Shown here: positions 33,965-41,964 of the stretch, piece by piece | Layout: each line of letters begins with the position of its first letter | Numbering within the stretch: position 1 is the first letter of the stretch | From: Pirellula sp. | GTDB taxonomy: Bacteria; Planctomycetota; Planctomycetia; Pirellulales; Pirellulaceae | Direction of reading: 5' to 3' | Assembly: GCA_021299695.1 (NCBI GenBank) | Contig: JAJTEK010000013.1 | Coordinates: 1-46,581, forward strand | Length of the DNA: 46,581 bases | Position numbers and translations under genes: made by a program | The notes under the pieces: model-generated | What the model was told of the DNA's origin: nothing | The model's input: the letters and a program-made list of their open reading frames with translations, nothing else | The model's database searches: none

Positions 33965-35521
33965 ATGAGCAATAACCCCAGCGAGACCAATCCGTACGAT
34001 TCCTCGGAGCTATCCGACCAACTCGCAGGTCACTCAACCGACGAAGTTCCCGGCTATGTCGCACCTCCTGAGGGGGATTTCCTGGGACATCCAAGTTCGC
34101 TATGGATGCTCTTTTCGACCGAATTCTGGGAACGCTTTTGTTATTATGGGATGCGGGCCATGTTGGCCGTCTACGTTGCGGACACATTTTTCGGGAGTAT
34201 GGCTAAAGACCTCGCTGAGAAGCAAGCAAGTTTAACCTACGGAGGTTTCACTTCGTTGGTCTACGCCACGGGAATTTTCGGTGGACTAATCGCAGATCGA
34301 TTTTTGGGATATCAGCGTTCGATACTCCTAGGAGGTCTGCTGATGGCCGTCGGAATGTTTCTGCTTCTCTTTAAGGATCTCAATATTTTCCTCGTAGGCC
34401 TATCGATCATGGTGGCGGGCAATGGATTGTTCAAGCCGAATATTTCCTCGATGGTCGGAAAGCTCTATTCTCCGCAAGATCCTAGACGCGATTCTGGGTT
34501 TACGATTTTTTATATGGGGATCAACGCAGGCGCGTTTTTTGCACCAATTATCTGTGCATCGATGATCGGTGTTTGGTACGGTAGGCAATATGGTTTTCTT
34601 GCGGCAGGTATCGGGATGATTCTTGGGATTATTATCTTCCAGTTCAACAAGGGGATGCTCGGGGCCGTCGGTCTTCCCCCCAAGGGACGTGAAGGTCTCG
34701 GACCGATTATGATCGTTCTTGCTGGTGCATTGGCGATTGTTCCGATCATTTTTCTTTTGCTCAGCCAGAGCGCTCTTCTTGGCTACGTACTGATGGCGAT
34801 GATGGTCGGATTGATTGTCTATTTCATCGTAAGCGGCATCCAAAGCGGCGAGAAAGTACAGCTTCAACGCTACATCGCCATGTTGGTTCTCTTCGTGGCA
34901 AATATTCTGTTTTGGGCATTGTTTGAACAAGCAGGGTCCTCACTGAATTTCTTCGCTAGAGACTTCGTTCAGTCCCCTTTTGACTTTTCGCTCTTCCAGA
35001 GTTTCAATGCATTCTTCATTATCGCTCTTGCCCCTTTATTTGCGATGCTCTGGCCTTGGCTCGACAAGAAGGGTATGAATCCGTCAATTCCAGCAAAATT
35101 CGCGATCGCACTGTTCTGTGTCGGCCTGGGGTTCTATGTGCTGGTATGGTCAATCAAGGGGACCGCTCCGAACGCTAAGGTCGCTTGGACAATCCTCGGA
35201 GTTACGTACTTGATCCATACCGTCGCCGAGCTTTGCCTCTCACCGATCGGTCTTTCCATGGTCACTAAATTGGCCAAACCGAGCGATGTCGGTATGGCGA
35301 TGGGAGGATGGTTTCTCTCTACGGCCATGGCGAACTACTTCGCCGGTTTGATCGCTGCGTTAGCATCCCAAGGCGGTGGGGGCCATGGCGAGAATGAAAT
35401 TCGCAACATGGATCAGTATGCAACCGTGTTCACACAACTCTGGTGGCTCGGTGCAGGCTTTGGCTTACTCTATCTTGTTATCTCGCCATTCGTCAATAAG
35501 TTGATGCATGGTGTGAAGTAA
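33965..35521 (+). CDS. POT-family proton-coupled peptide transporter
   Basis: 518 residues, 12 or more membrane helices. The POT signature is complete in TM1: FWERFCYYGMRAMLAVY (ExxERFxYY motif, used for proton coupling). GGLIADRFLG and GNGLFKPNISSMVGKLY are the other family signatures. Imports di- and tripeptides with protons. The N-terminal 45 residues are soluble and Ser/Asp-rich. Good ribosome site AGGAGA eight bases before the ATG. The OPT transporter gene follows on the same strand after 74 bp. Confidence 0.94.
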   Translation: MSNNPSETNPYDSSELSDQLAGHSTDEVPGYVAPPEGDFLGHPSSLWMLFSTEFWERFCYYGMRAMLAVYVADTFFGSMAKDLAEKQASLTYGGFTSLVYATGIFGGLIADRFLGYQRSILLGGLLMAVGMFLLLFKDLNIFLVGLSIMVAGNGLFKPNISSMVGKLYSPQDPRRDSGFTIFYMGINAGAFFAPIICASMIGVWYGRQYGFLAAGIGMILGIIIFQFNKGMLGAVGLPPKGREGLGPIMIVLAGALAIVPIIFLLLSQSALLGYVLMAMMVGLIVYFIVSGIQSGEKVQLQRYIAMLVLFVANILFWALFEQAGSSLNFFARDFVQSPFDFSLFQSFNAFFIIALAPLFAMLWPWLDKKGMNPSIPAKFAIALFCVGLGFYVLVWSIKGTAPNAKVAWTILGVTYLIHTVAELCLSPIGLSMVTKLAKPSDVGMAMGGWFLSTAMANYFAGLIAALASQGGGGHGENEIRNMDQYATVFTQLWWLGAGFGLLYLVISPFVNKLMHGVK

Positions 35522-35595
35522 CTCCTAGCTGGTAGAGCGTGTCGTTTTGTTTCGAGATTAGTCGGTAGGGTTAGAAAAGAATAAGGCCTAGTCGA

Positions 35596-37872
35596 ATGCA
35601 AGAGAACCAGTCCGACTTCAAACCCTACATCGCCGATGAATCGAATGTTCCGGAGTTAACGTGGTTTCCTGTCCTCATCGGAGCGCTGCTTGGTGTCATC
35701 TTCGGAGCCTCTTCGATTTATCTGGTACTCAAAGTCGGTCTGACAGTATCGGCCTCCATTCCGGTGGCCGTCTTGTCGATCACACTTTTTCGAGCGATCA
35801 GCCAAATCACAGGTATTCGAAAAACCACCATTCTGGAAAACAACATTGTCCAGACCACCGGTTCGGCTGGTGAATCGCTGGCCTTTGGGGTTGGACTGAT
35901 CATGCCAGCCCTGCTGTTGCTCGGCTTTGATATCGATGTGGTGCGGGTTATGACCATCAGCATCTTTGGCGGTTTGCTCGGGATCCTTCTGATGATCCCG
36001 CTTCGACAAGCGTTCATCGTCAAACAGCATGGAAAACTGACGTTTCCAGAAGGTAGGGCATGCGCCGAGGTCCTCTTGGCAGGAGAAAAGGGGGGGGCCA
36101 CCGCATCGATGGTTTTCGCCGGGTTCGGACTTGGCTTCCTCTACCAGTTTGCCATGCAGGCGCTTAAATTCTGGAGGGAAGAGGCGTCCATGCCTCTATT
36201 CTCAACGGTCGCTGGGAAAACTGTAGGACTCAAAGGTGCCTTGCTTTCGATCGAAGTGGCGCCGAGTTTGCTCGGAGTCGGTTACATCATCGGCCCAAAA
36301 ATTGCGAGCATTATGGTTGCAGGTGGCGTTCTGGCCTACTTGGTCATCGCTCCAATGATCGTGACGTTTGGCGAGGGATTGACCACGATGGTCGAACCCG
36401 GAACGAAGCTGATTCGAGACATGTCACCTAGTGAATTGAGGTCCTCCTACATTCTCTACATCGGAGCAGGGGCCGTCGCGGCCGGTGGAATCCTGAGTAT
36501 GATCAAGGCCATGCCAGTGATTCTTGGAGCCGTATTGACCAGCTTTCGGGACCTAGTCTCAAGCCGATCCGGCCAAGGAGCCCGTAAGCTCCGAACCGAT
36601 ACGGACTTGCCCATTCCCTTAGTGCTCACTGCAAGTCTTGTTCTTGTGGCAGCCTTGATGGCCGTGCCGCAACTCGGATTGGGTTTCGGGTTTACGGGTT
36701 TAGTGGCAGCAATCATGATTGTCGTCTTCGGTTTCTTGTTCGTGACCGTTGCCTCGCGTCTTACCGGCGAGATCGGCTCATCGTCGAATCCGATCTCTGG
36801 AATGACTGTCGCTACGTTGCTCCTGACCTGTCTGATCTTGTTGGCGCTCGACGGCTTTGGTTGGCTCAGCATCAACAAAGAAATCAAGCTTACGGCTCTG
36901 ACGATCGCCGGCGTCGTCTGCATCGCCTCCTCCAATGGTGGAAGTACTGCTCAGGCTCTAAAGACCGGACATTTGATCGGCGCGACCCCTAGGTCCCAAC
37001 AGATCGCTATCCTTATCGGTGCACTGACCAGCGCACTTGTCGTGGGTCTTGTACTTTTAGCCCTGAACGAAGCCAACACGACCTACAGCAAGAATGCCGT
37101 CAAGCCTTACCAGGATATCAAGCTCGATGTCACAGGTTTACCAAAAGACAATGTGCATTCGGGGAATTATTCGAACGACAAAAACCAGTACTATGTCTTG
37201 AATCTCGGCAGAGCCGAGACCGACAAACCCGTGCCGCCAGGCAGATATTTGCTCGATGAGCAAGGAACCCCGGTGTACCTTGTCGACCCTGCGATCAACG
37301 GCAGTTTGAAGCAGGATGACGAAGGTCGAGATGTTTCAAAAAGCAAGTTCGATGCGCCCAAAACGGTTTTGATGCAATTGATTATTGACGGCATTCTCGA
37401 TCGGAGACTCCCGTGGGGTCTGGTCTTGATCGGTGTCGTGATCGCCGTGACGCTTGAGCTCAGTGGTGTGGCCAGTTTACCGTTTGCCGTGGGGGTCTAC
37501 CTGCCGCTTTCAGCTTCGACGCCAATCTTCGTCGGCGGGATCATCCGCTGGTTGGTCGATTCGTACCATCGCGTACCGAAAGATAAGGAGGACGATTCGA
37601 GTCCTGCGGTATTGCTGAGTTCCGGCTACATCGCAGGCGGAGCGATCGCGGCAGTTTTGATTTCCTTTTTGAACTTTAGAAAGGAATGGTTGGAAGCGTT
37701 GGACCTTTCGGCTTGGCTAGGATGGGAGCAGCAGGGCAAGTTGTTAGCAGAACAAGGGGTGGTATATCGTTCGTTCCTCTATTCGAATGGCCCGGCCTTG
37801 TTTGCTTTTGGAGCGTTGGCGGTTGTCCTCCTTGTCGTAGGACTTCTTCGCAAGAAAAGTGCAATCGAGTAA
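35596..37872 (+). CDS. OPT-family oligopeptide transporter
   Basis: 758 residues with about 14-16 hydrophobic segments. Family features: LTWFPVLIGALLGVIFGASS at the N-terminus, ENNIVQTTGSAGESLAFG (the conserved N-x2-Q-T motif), PEGRACAEVLLAG, SSSNPISGMT and SNGGSTAQALKTGHLIGATP. Imports oligopeptides or metal-peptide chelates. A soluble insert of about 100 residues (near 495-600, around KLDVTGLPKDNV and VYLVDPAING) interrupts the membrane core before the last helices and is a likely extracytoplasmic domain. AAGG nine bases before the ATG. The next gene begins five bases past its stop. Confidence 0.94.
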   Translation: MQENQSDFKPYIADESNVPELTWFPVLIGALLGVIFGASSIYLVLKVGLTVSASIPVAVLSITLFRAISQITGIRKTTILENNIVQTTGSAGESLAFGVGLIMPALLLLGFDIDVVRVMTISIFGGLLGILLMIPLRQAFIVKQHGKLTFPEGRACAEVLLAGEKGGATASMVFAGFGLGFLYQFAMQALKFWREEASMPLFSTVAGKTVGLKGALLSIEVAPSLLGVGYIIGPKIASIMVAGGVLAYLVIAPMIVTFGEGLTTMVEPGTKLIRDMSPSELRSSYILYIGAGAVAAGGILSMIKAMPVILGAVLTSFRDLVSSRSGQGARKLRTDTDLPIPLVLTASLVLVAALMAVPQLGLGFGFTGLVAAIMIVVFGFLFVTVASRLTGEIGSSSNPISGMTVATLLLTCLILLALDGFGWLSINKEIKLTALTIAGVVCIASSNGGSTAQALKTGHLIGATPRSQQIAILIGALTSALVVGLVLLALNEANTTYSKNAVKPYQDIKLDVTGLPKDNVHSGNYSNDKNQYYVLNLGRAETDKPVPPGRYLLDEQGTPVYLVDPAINGSLKQDDEGRDVSKSKFDAPKTVLMQLIIDGILDRRLPWGLVLIGVVIAVTLELSGVASLPFAVGVYLPLSASTPIFVGGIIRWLVDSYHRVPKDKEDDSSPAVLLSSGYIAGGAIAAVLISFLNFRKEWLEALDLSAWLGWEQQGKLLAEQGVVYRSFLYSNGPALFAFGALAVVLLVVGLLRKKSAIE

Positions 37873-37877
37873 CCCAA

Positions 37878-38306
37878 GTGTTGAGCTCGCGTCTTTGGAA
37901 CCAGTTGCATACATTCTGGTGCTACCTGTGGCCCTCACCCTACACCCTTTTGGGGCTTCTTGTGTACTTGATTCCTATCCGAGGCAGTCGAAGTCTGATA
38001 GTGCATCGCGGCACCATAGGAGTTTTTGGGCCAGCCGTCGAACGCCTTCTTGTCAGGGCTCCCGTGCTGGGCGGTGCTGCTGCGATGACCTTTGGACATG
38101 CGATATTGGCACGGGACAAAGATACGTTCATCGAGACGTGGAACCATGAACGGGTCCATGTGGATCAATACCAACGATGGGGATTGCTATTTGTACCGAT
38201 GTATCTTGGAGTTGGTTTACTGCTCAAGCTACAGCGGAAGGATCCCTATTGGGACAATCCATTCGAAATCGAGGCTCGGCGTCTAGGAGATGGACTCGAT
38301 TGCTGA
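37878..38306 (+). CDS. small HExxH protein, putative gluzincin-like peptidase
   Basis: 142 residues from a GTG five bases after the OPT stop; TTG at 37881 is also possible. The frame is open back into the OPT gene, which is a shadow. N-terminal hydrophobic segment (LLGLLVYLIPI), then HERVH at 90-94 in WNHERVHVDQYQRWG, fitting a zinc HExxH helix. A second acidic motif, NPFEIEARR at 127-135, could give the third ligand. A further hydrophobic stretch (LFVPMYLGVGLLLKL) separates them. Linked to two peptide transporters, it may be a membrane-bound peptidase that handles imported peptides; this is inference, and activity is untested. Confidence 0.65.
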   Translation: MLSSRLWNQLHTFWCYLWPSPYTLLGLLVYLIPIRGSRSLIVHRGTIGVFGPAVERLLVRAPVLGGAAAMTFGHAILARDKDTFIETWNHERVHVDQYQRWGLLFVPMYLGVGLLLKLQRKDPYWDNPFEIEARRLGDGLDC

Positions 38307-38358
38307 ATCCATGGCCCACCTAAGCTGCCACAACGGATGCTGAGTCCTTGGCAATGCC

Positions 38359-39624
38359 CTAGAGAATCCTGCACCAGTATGCTTTAAGGTAACCGGTTTC
38401 CGGACAGTGAGTTGCGACTGGATGGTCCATCGCGGCCGATCGGGTTTCAAATATTTGAACCACCCTGCCCCGCGTTTTAGTTCCGTCGGAATTCGTCCCA
38501 GTAGCTCTTGCGGCACTTTGGACCACTTGCATGAACGAGGGACCATCGAGCAGACCAGCACAGCAGCAGGTCAATAGGATACCACCAGGTTTGACCAGTT
38601 GGATTGCAAGACGGTTCAAGTCGATATGCTTGCGGGTCCCCTCTTCAAGTTCGGTTCTGGATCGTATGAGTTTCGGAGGATCGAGGACGACAATGTCGAA
38701 TTGCTTATTATTTCTTGCCATATCTCGCATGTAGGCGAACGCATCGGCATGGACATATCGTACTCGAACATCGTTGATATCCGCATTTTTCTTGGCCATG
38801 ACCAAGGCTTCTTCGTCCAGGTCGACTCCGACAACCTCGGAGGCTTGGCCGGATTTCGCGGCTGCGACGGAAAAGCCCCCAGAATAGCAACAAACATCGA
38901 GCACGCTTTTTCCAGCGGCGTGACTTGCGAGAATCGCGCGGTTCTCTCGTTGGTCGCAAAAAAATCCGGTTTTGTGTCCCGTACCGAAATGGATTCTGTA
39001 CTTAACTTGATTCTCTTCGATCGTCACGTATGCAGGAAAATTTTCTGACTTCGAGTCCTGCCAGATTCCTCCTTCTTGGCTTGTGAACTGAGGAGAGGGT
39101 CGAACTAATGAATGCTTGGTACCGAGCAAAGGATGCAGGCGATCGAGAATCTCTGTGGCGCGTTGTGCCATGCCAAAACTGAAAACCTCGGCGCTGAGGC
39201 AATCCCCATAACGATCGACGACCAGCCCAGGGAATCCATCCGATTCACCATGCAGGACTCGATAAGCATTGGTGGTTTTAGGGATCTGTAAAGTATGGTG
39301 TCTAAGGTGGACTGCTTGGCTCAGAAGCGTATCCCAATCGGCCAGAGTCGGAAGCTGAGTTTGCCAAAAGTAGAGACGAACGGCCACCTCGGATCTAGGG
39401 TTGTAGATCCCGTACCCGAAGAGTACTGGCTCATGTTTGTTATGATTCTCGTTAGGGTCCATGTCCGTTGCGTAGACGGCAACCCAATCTCCAGGTTGGG
39501 GATTACCCTCGGCCCTTTCAATTCTCTTTCTAAAAATATTCGGGTGCCGGCTTGGACGTGGCATGTACACTCTGGCTATGGGCTCCGAAGGATTGGGTAC
39601 AAGAGCATTGATCGTATTTCGCAT
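38359..39624 (-). CDS. RlmI-like class I SAM-dependent rRNA methyltransferase
   Basis: 421 residues, or 401 from the second ATG at 39564 (MPRPSRHPN), where the family usually begins. N-terminal PUA domain (SRHPNIFRKRI to about residue 95), then a linker with YRVLHGESDGFPGLVVDRYGD, and a Rossmann domain with motif I LDVCCYSGGFSV, acidic VVGVDLDEEAL, and motif IV VLDPPKL. A later Cys pair (LLTCCCAG) corresponds to the catalytic Cys region of m5C enzymes. RlmI makes m5C1962 in 23S rRNA in E. coli; that this protein does the same is inferred. It starts 29 bp after the sulfatase-like gene. Confidence 0.88.
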   Translation of the reverse strand: MRNTINALVPNPSEPIARVYMPRPSRHPNIFRKRIERAEGNPQPGDWVAVYATDMDPNENHNKHEPVLFGYGIYNPRSEVAVRLYFWQTQLPTLADWDTLLSQAVHLRHHTLQIPKTTNAYRVLHGESDGFPGLVVDRYGDCLSAEVFSFGMAQRATEILDRLHPLLGTKHSLVRPSPQFTSQEGGIWQDSKSENFPAYVTIEENQVKYRIHFGTGHKTGFFCDQRENRAILASHAAGKSVLDVCCYSGGFSVAAAKSGQASEVVGVDLDEEALVMAKKNADINDVRVRYVHADAFAYMRDMARNNKQFDIVVLDPPKLIRSRTELEEGTRKHIDLNRLAIQLVKPGGILLTCCCAGLLDGPSFMQVVQSAARATGTNSDGTKTRGRVVQIFETRSAAMDHPVATHCPETGYLKAYWCRIL

Positions 39625-39653
39625 TGGGGGTTTCGGTTCGTCCGACGTAGAGG

Positions 39654-40859
39654 TTATCTTCGAAAGCTGTGTAGGTCTGAAAGAAGAGCTTCAATCTGAC
39701 TGGAGTGGAGGTCGACGTTTCGAGAGGTATCGAGCAAGAGTGAAGCTATTTGACGTAGAAGTAGTTGGACTTCAGGCACGCGATTGGCAATCTCGTTTTG
39801 TTGCCACCGGTCTTCAGGAAAGCAGTAAACCTCCCCTAGACGCTCGTCGGAAAGCGAGATCTGGCCCTCTGGATTTCCAGAGGTATCGAACCTCGCACTC
39901 CATCGCTCGGTACATAACGCGATTTCGTCGACTCCGGTTGCCCAAGCCAATTGGCCCAGAGCGCTCGGCTCATCCAAAACAAAACTACCGCCATTTTGGG
40001 TGATCTTTTCGATCCAGCGCCCAAGATGACTCGGTTGGTGAAGTTGGCTAACTCGAACCCCAAGGTCCATTTCCTGCGCAGGTCGAGAGATCCAGGGTGT
40101 ATGGAGACGCTCGGAATATGCGTCAGCGATGGGGGAATTCCTGTCGGCGAAACCCTTCGATCGATCGCTAAGTCCAACGCGACGATGTTCACCGAGTGGA
40201 AACCCAAGTATTCCGGCCATGGAGATCCAGCAACTTTCGGAGATACCGAACTCTTCGAGAGTCTGGAGGATCAGCCCCAAACCTTGATCGATGCAGATCG
40301 ACTGCGCACCTGCACCGCATGCGTATCCAAAAAGCAAATCCGGGTCGAAATCGGTCGAGAGGATAAGCTCTGGAGGGACTTGATCCAAGGGCGGATCTGG
40401 ATCCTGACTGTCGCACATGAGCTTTCGGAACTCATAGGGTGCATCCCAGGTCCCGTTCAATCCTTTGGAGTGAATCCAGAGAAACGGTGTTTTATGGCGT
40501 TGTTCAAGCCAACACTCCAGAGATTCCGTAAGGAGTTGTTCAAAGGACTCTTGTTGCAAGGAAGAAGTGACCTCGAGTCGGTCTAGATCCTCACGTTGAC
40601 GGATCATTCTGATCGCTGGAAGGCTATCGCTAGCGACAAGCCATCCGTCGGGCTGAAGACTTTGGAGGATCGCTTCTAGATTCGGTTCCAGATGGATCGA
40701 GTGCATCCAGAATTGGTCGAAGACAATACCGTGTGCCGCAAGTCGGTCCACATTAGGTGTTGGAAGAAGCGCGTTTCCATAGCAACCGGCAAGATTCACT
40801 CCCCAGCCTTCGATCGTGATCAGTATACCGCAAGGGTCGCCTGTGCTATTTGTTGTCAA
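39654..40859 (-). CDS. sulfatase-fold protein lacking the sulfatase signature
   Basis: 401 residues from a TTG; the start overlaps the end of the NHL-type gene by 14 bases. The N-terminus follows the sulfatase/alkaline-phosphatase fold (ILITIEGWGVNLAGCYGNA, LPTPNVDRLAAHGIVFDQFW). However, the first metal pair (usually DD after the strand) reads EG, and the C/S-x-P-x-R formylglycine motif expected just after is replaced by LEPNLEAIL. A later GEHRRVGLSD-like segment is kept. So it has the family shape but not the chemistry: probably a binding protein or a divergent hydrolase. It has no signal peptide, unlike typical exported planctomycete sulfatases. Confidence 0.7.
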   Translation of the reverse strand: MTTNSTGDPCGILITIEGWGVNLAGCYGNALLPTPNVDRLAAHGIVFDQFWMHSIHLEPNLEAILQSLQPDGWLVASDSLPAIRMIRQREDLDRLEVTSSLQQESFEQLLTESLECWLEQRHKTPFLWIHSKGLNGTWDAPYEFRKLMCDSQDPDPPLDQVPPELILSTDFDPDLLFGYACGAGAQSICIDQGLGLILQTLEEFGISESCWISMAGILGFPLGEHRRVGLSDRSKGFADRNSPIADAYSERLHTPWISRPAQEMDLGVRVSQLHQPSHLGRWIEKITQNGGSFVLDEPSALGQLAWATGVDEIALCTERWSARFDTSGNPEGQISLSDERLGEVYCFPEDRWQQNEIANRVPEVQLLLRQIASLLLDTSRNVDLHSSQIEALLSDLHSFRR

Positions 40860-41712
40860 AGGAAAACCATTTCACTAAGCCGGTTTCGGTCCATTTGAAG
40901 ACGGCTTGAGCATGCGGATCAACGATAGCGGGTTGATCATCGACGAGAAACAGGCCGACAGGATTTTGCAACGGCTCACCGGAGACGATGAGCTTTGGTT
41001 CTTCTCCAAGCTTCCAAGACCAGATCCCTTTTTTGTAGCCATCGCTGACCCAGATCTGATCCTTAGAGTTTACGACAACTTGGTGTGGGAATTCGAATAC
41101 TCGCTTGGACACGATTGGCTCGATTTGGCCGTCTTTTGAGATCCTCAAGAGTTGTTGCTCGTCCTGCGAAATCACCCAAATCCGGTCGGCATGATCGACG
41201 AAAACTCCGCGCGGGTTGACCTTGGCAAAGATCTCTGGCTTCGAACCAATGGCTGTTTGCTTCCACAAAACACGTCGCTCAAGATCCGCGATCAGAAGCG
41301 ATCCATCGCTGAGGAATGCCAAATCGACGGGAATGCCGATCGTACCATCCAGAGTTCCTGTCCATTTTCCATCGGCGTCTTTGCGGTAGACCTCGCGTGT
41401 AGCCGGATCCCCTAGAGCGATCTGACCCGCCGGCGAGATCGCTAGGCAGCGGACGGCGTTGAGCGGTTGACGGAACTTATTGCTCCCCTGCACTTCGAGC
41501 TTTAGCTCGTTGTTTTGGTAGGTCCAAACCCCCGGCTTATTGCGATCCACGATCCATGCAGTGCCGGAATTGTCGACGACAGCATCCAATGGGTAAATTT
41601 TGGATGCTGCACGGGTGGCACCCGTGGGTGCAGAGGAAGGGGTCTGAGCATGGACCACCGCGTCGAGACCAAGAAGGAAACCCAAAGCGAAAAAGAGGAG
41701 TGTTCGGTACAT
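40846..41712 (-). CDS. secreted NHL/SMP-30-type beta-propeller protein
   Basis: 288 residues from the ATG at 41712; the in-frame TTG at 41733 is unlikely. Signal peptide (LLFFALGFLLGLDAVVHAQ). The mature part is made of short repeated units of the kind AVVDNSGTAWIVD, LAISPAGQIALGD, LAFLSDGSLLIAD, VFVDHADRIWVIS and VVVNSKDQIWVSD, each about 40 residues, typical of a six-bladed propeller of the gluconolactonase/NHL group. Some members hydrolyse lactones and others only bind. It overlaps the downstream sulfatase-like gene by 14 bases. Confidence 0.85.
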   Translation of the reverse strand: MYRTLLFFALGFLLGLDAVVHAQTPSSAPTGATRAASKIYPLDAVVDNSGTAWIVDRNKPGVWTYQNNELKLEVQGSNKFRQPLNAVRCLAISPAGQIALGDPATREVYRKDADGKWTGTLDGTIGIPVDLAFLSDGSLLIADLERRVLWKQTAIGSKPEIFAKVNPRGVFVDHADRIWVISQDEQQLLRISKDGQIEPIVSKRVFEFPHQVVVNSKDQIWVSDGYKKGIWSWKLGEEPKLIVSGEPLQNPVGLFLVDDQPAIVDPHAQAVFKWTETGLVKWFSFDNK

Positions 41713-41733
41713 GGTCCGGGATTGGCGATGCAA

Positions 41734-41916
41734 CTAGGATTTCACGGCGGGGTAACCATTCATCGTCGCGGTGGATGCACCGATGAGGACCGCTCCGTAG
41801 AAGAAGCGGAACGGGAATTGTACCGTAGAAAAGCGAAATGGACCGATAGTAAAATCAGCCGTAATGGGATAAAAAACCCATTGCGATACGATAAGAGATG
41901 TCGCCACTACAACCAT
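41734..41916 (-). CDS. possible 60-residue membrane protein
   Basis: An ATG frame that sits exactly between two co-directional genes: 48 bp after the upstream stop and 21 bp before the NHL-type start. The product is strongly hydrophobic (VVVATSLIVSQWVFYP; QFPFRFFYGAVLIGAS), with two possible membrane segments, and ends MNGYPAVKS. The ATG lies three codons after a stop in the same frame, with no good ribosome site. No family recognised. The hydrophobic pattern could be chance; conservation across relatives would decide. Confidence 0.35.
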   Translation of the reverse strand: MVVVATSLIVSQWVFYPITADFTIGPFRFSTVQFPFRFFYGAVLIGASTATMNGYPAVKS

Positions 41917-41964
41917 TCCGAGTCACCAGAATGACTCAACGGAGCGATTGATGGTTTACAAGCT

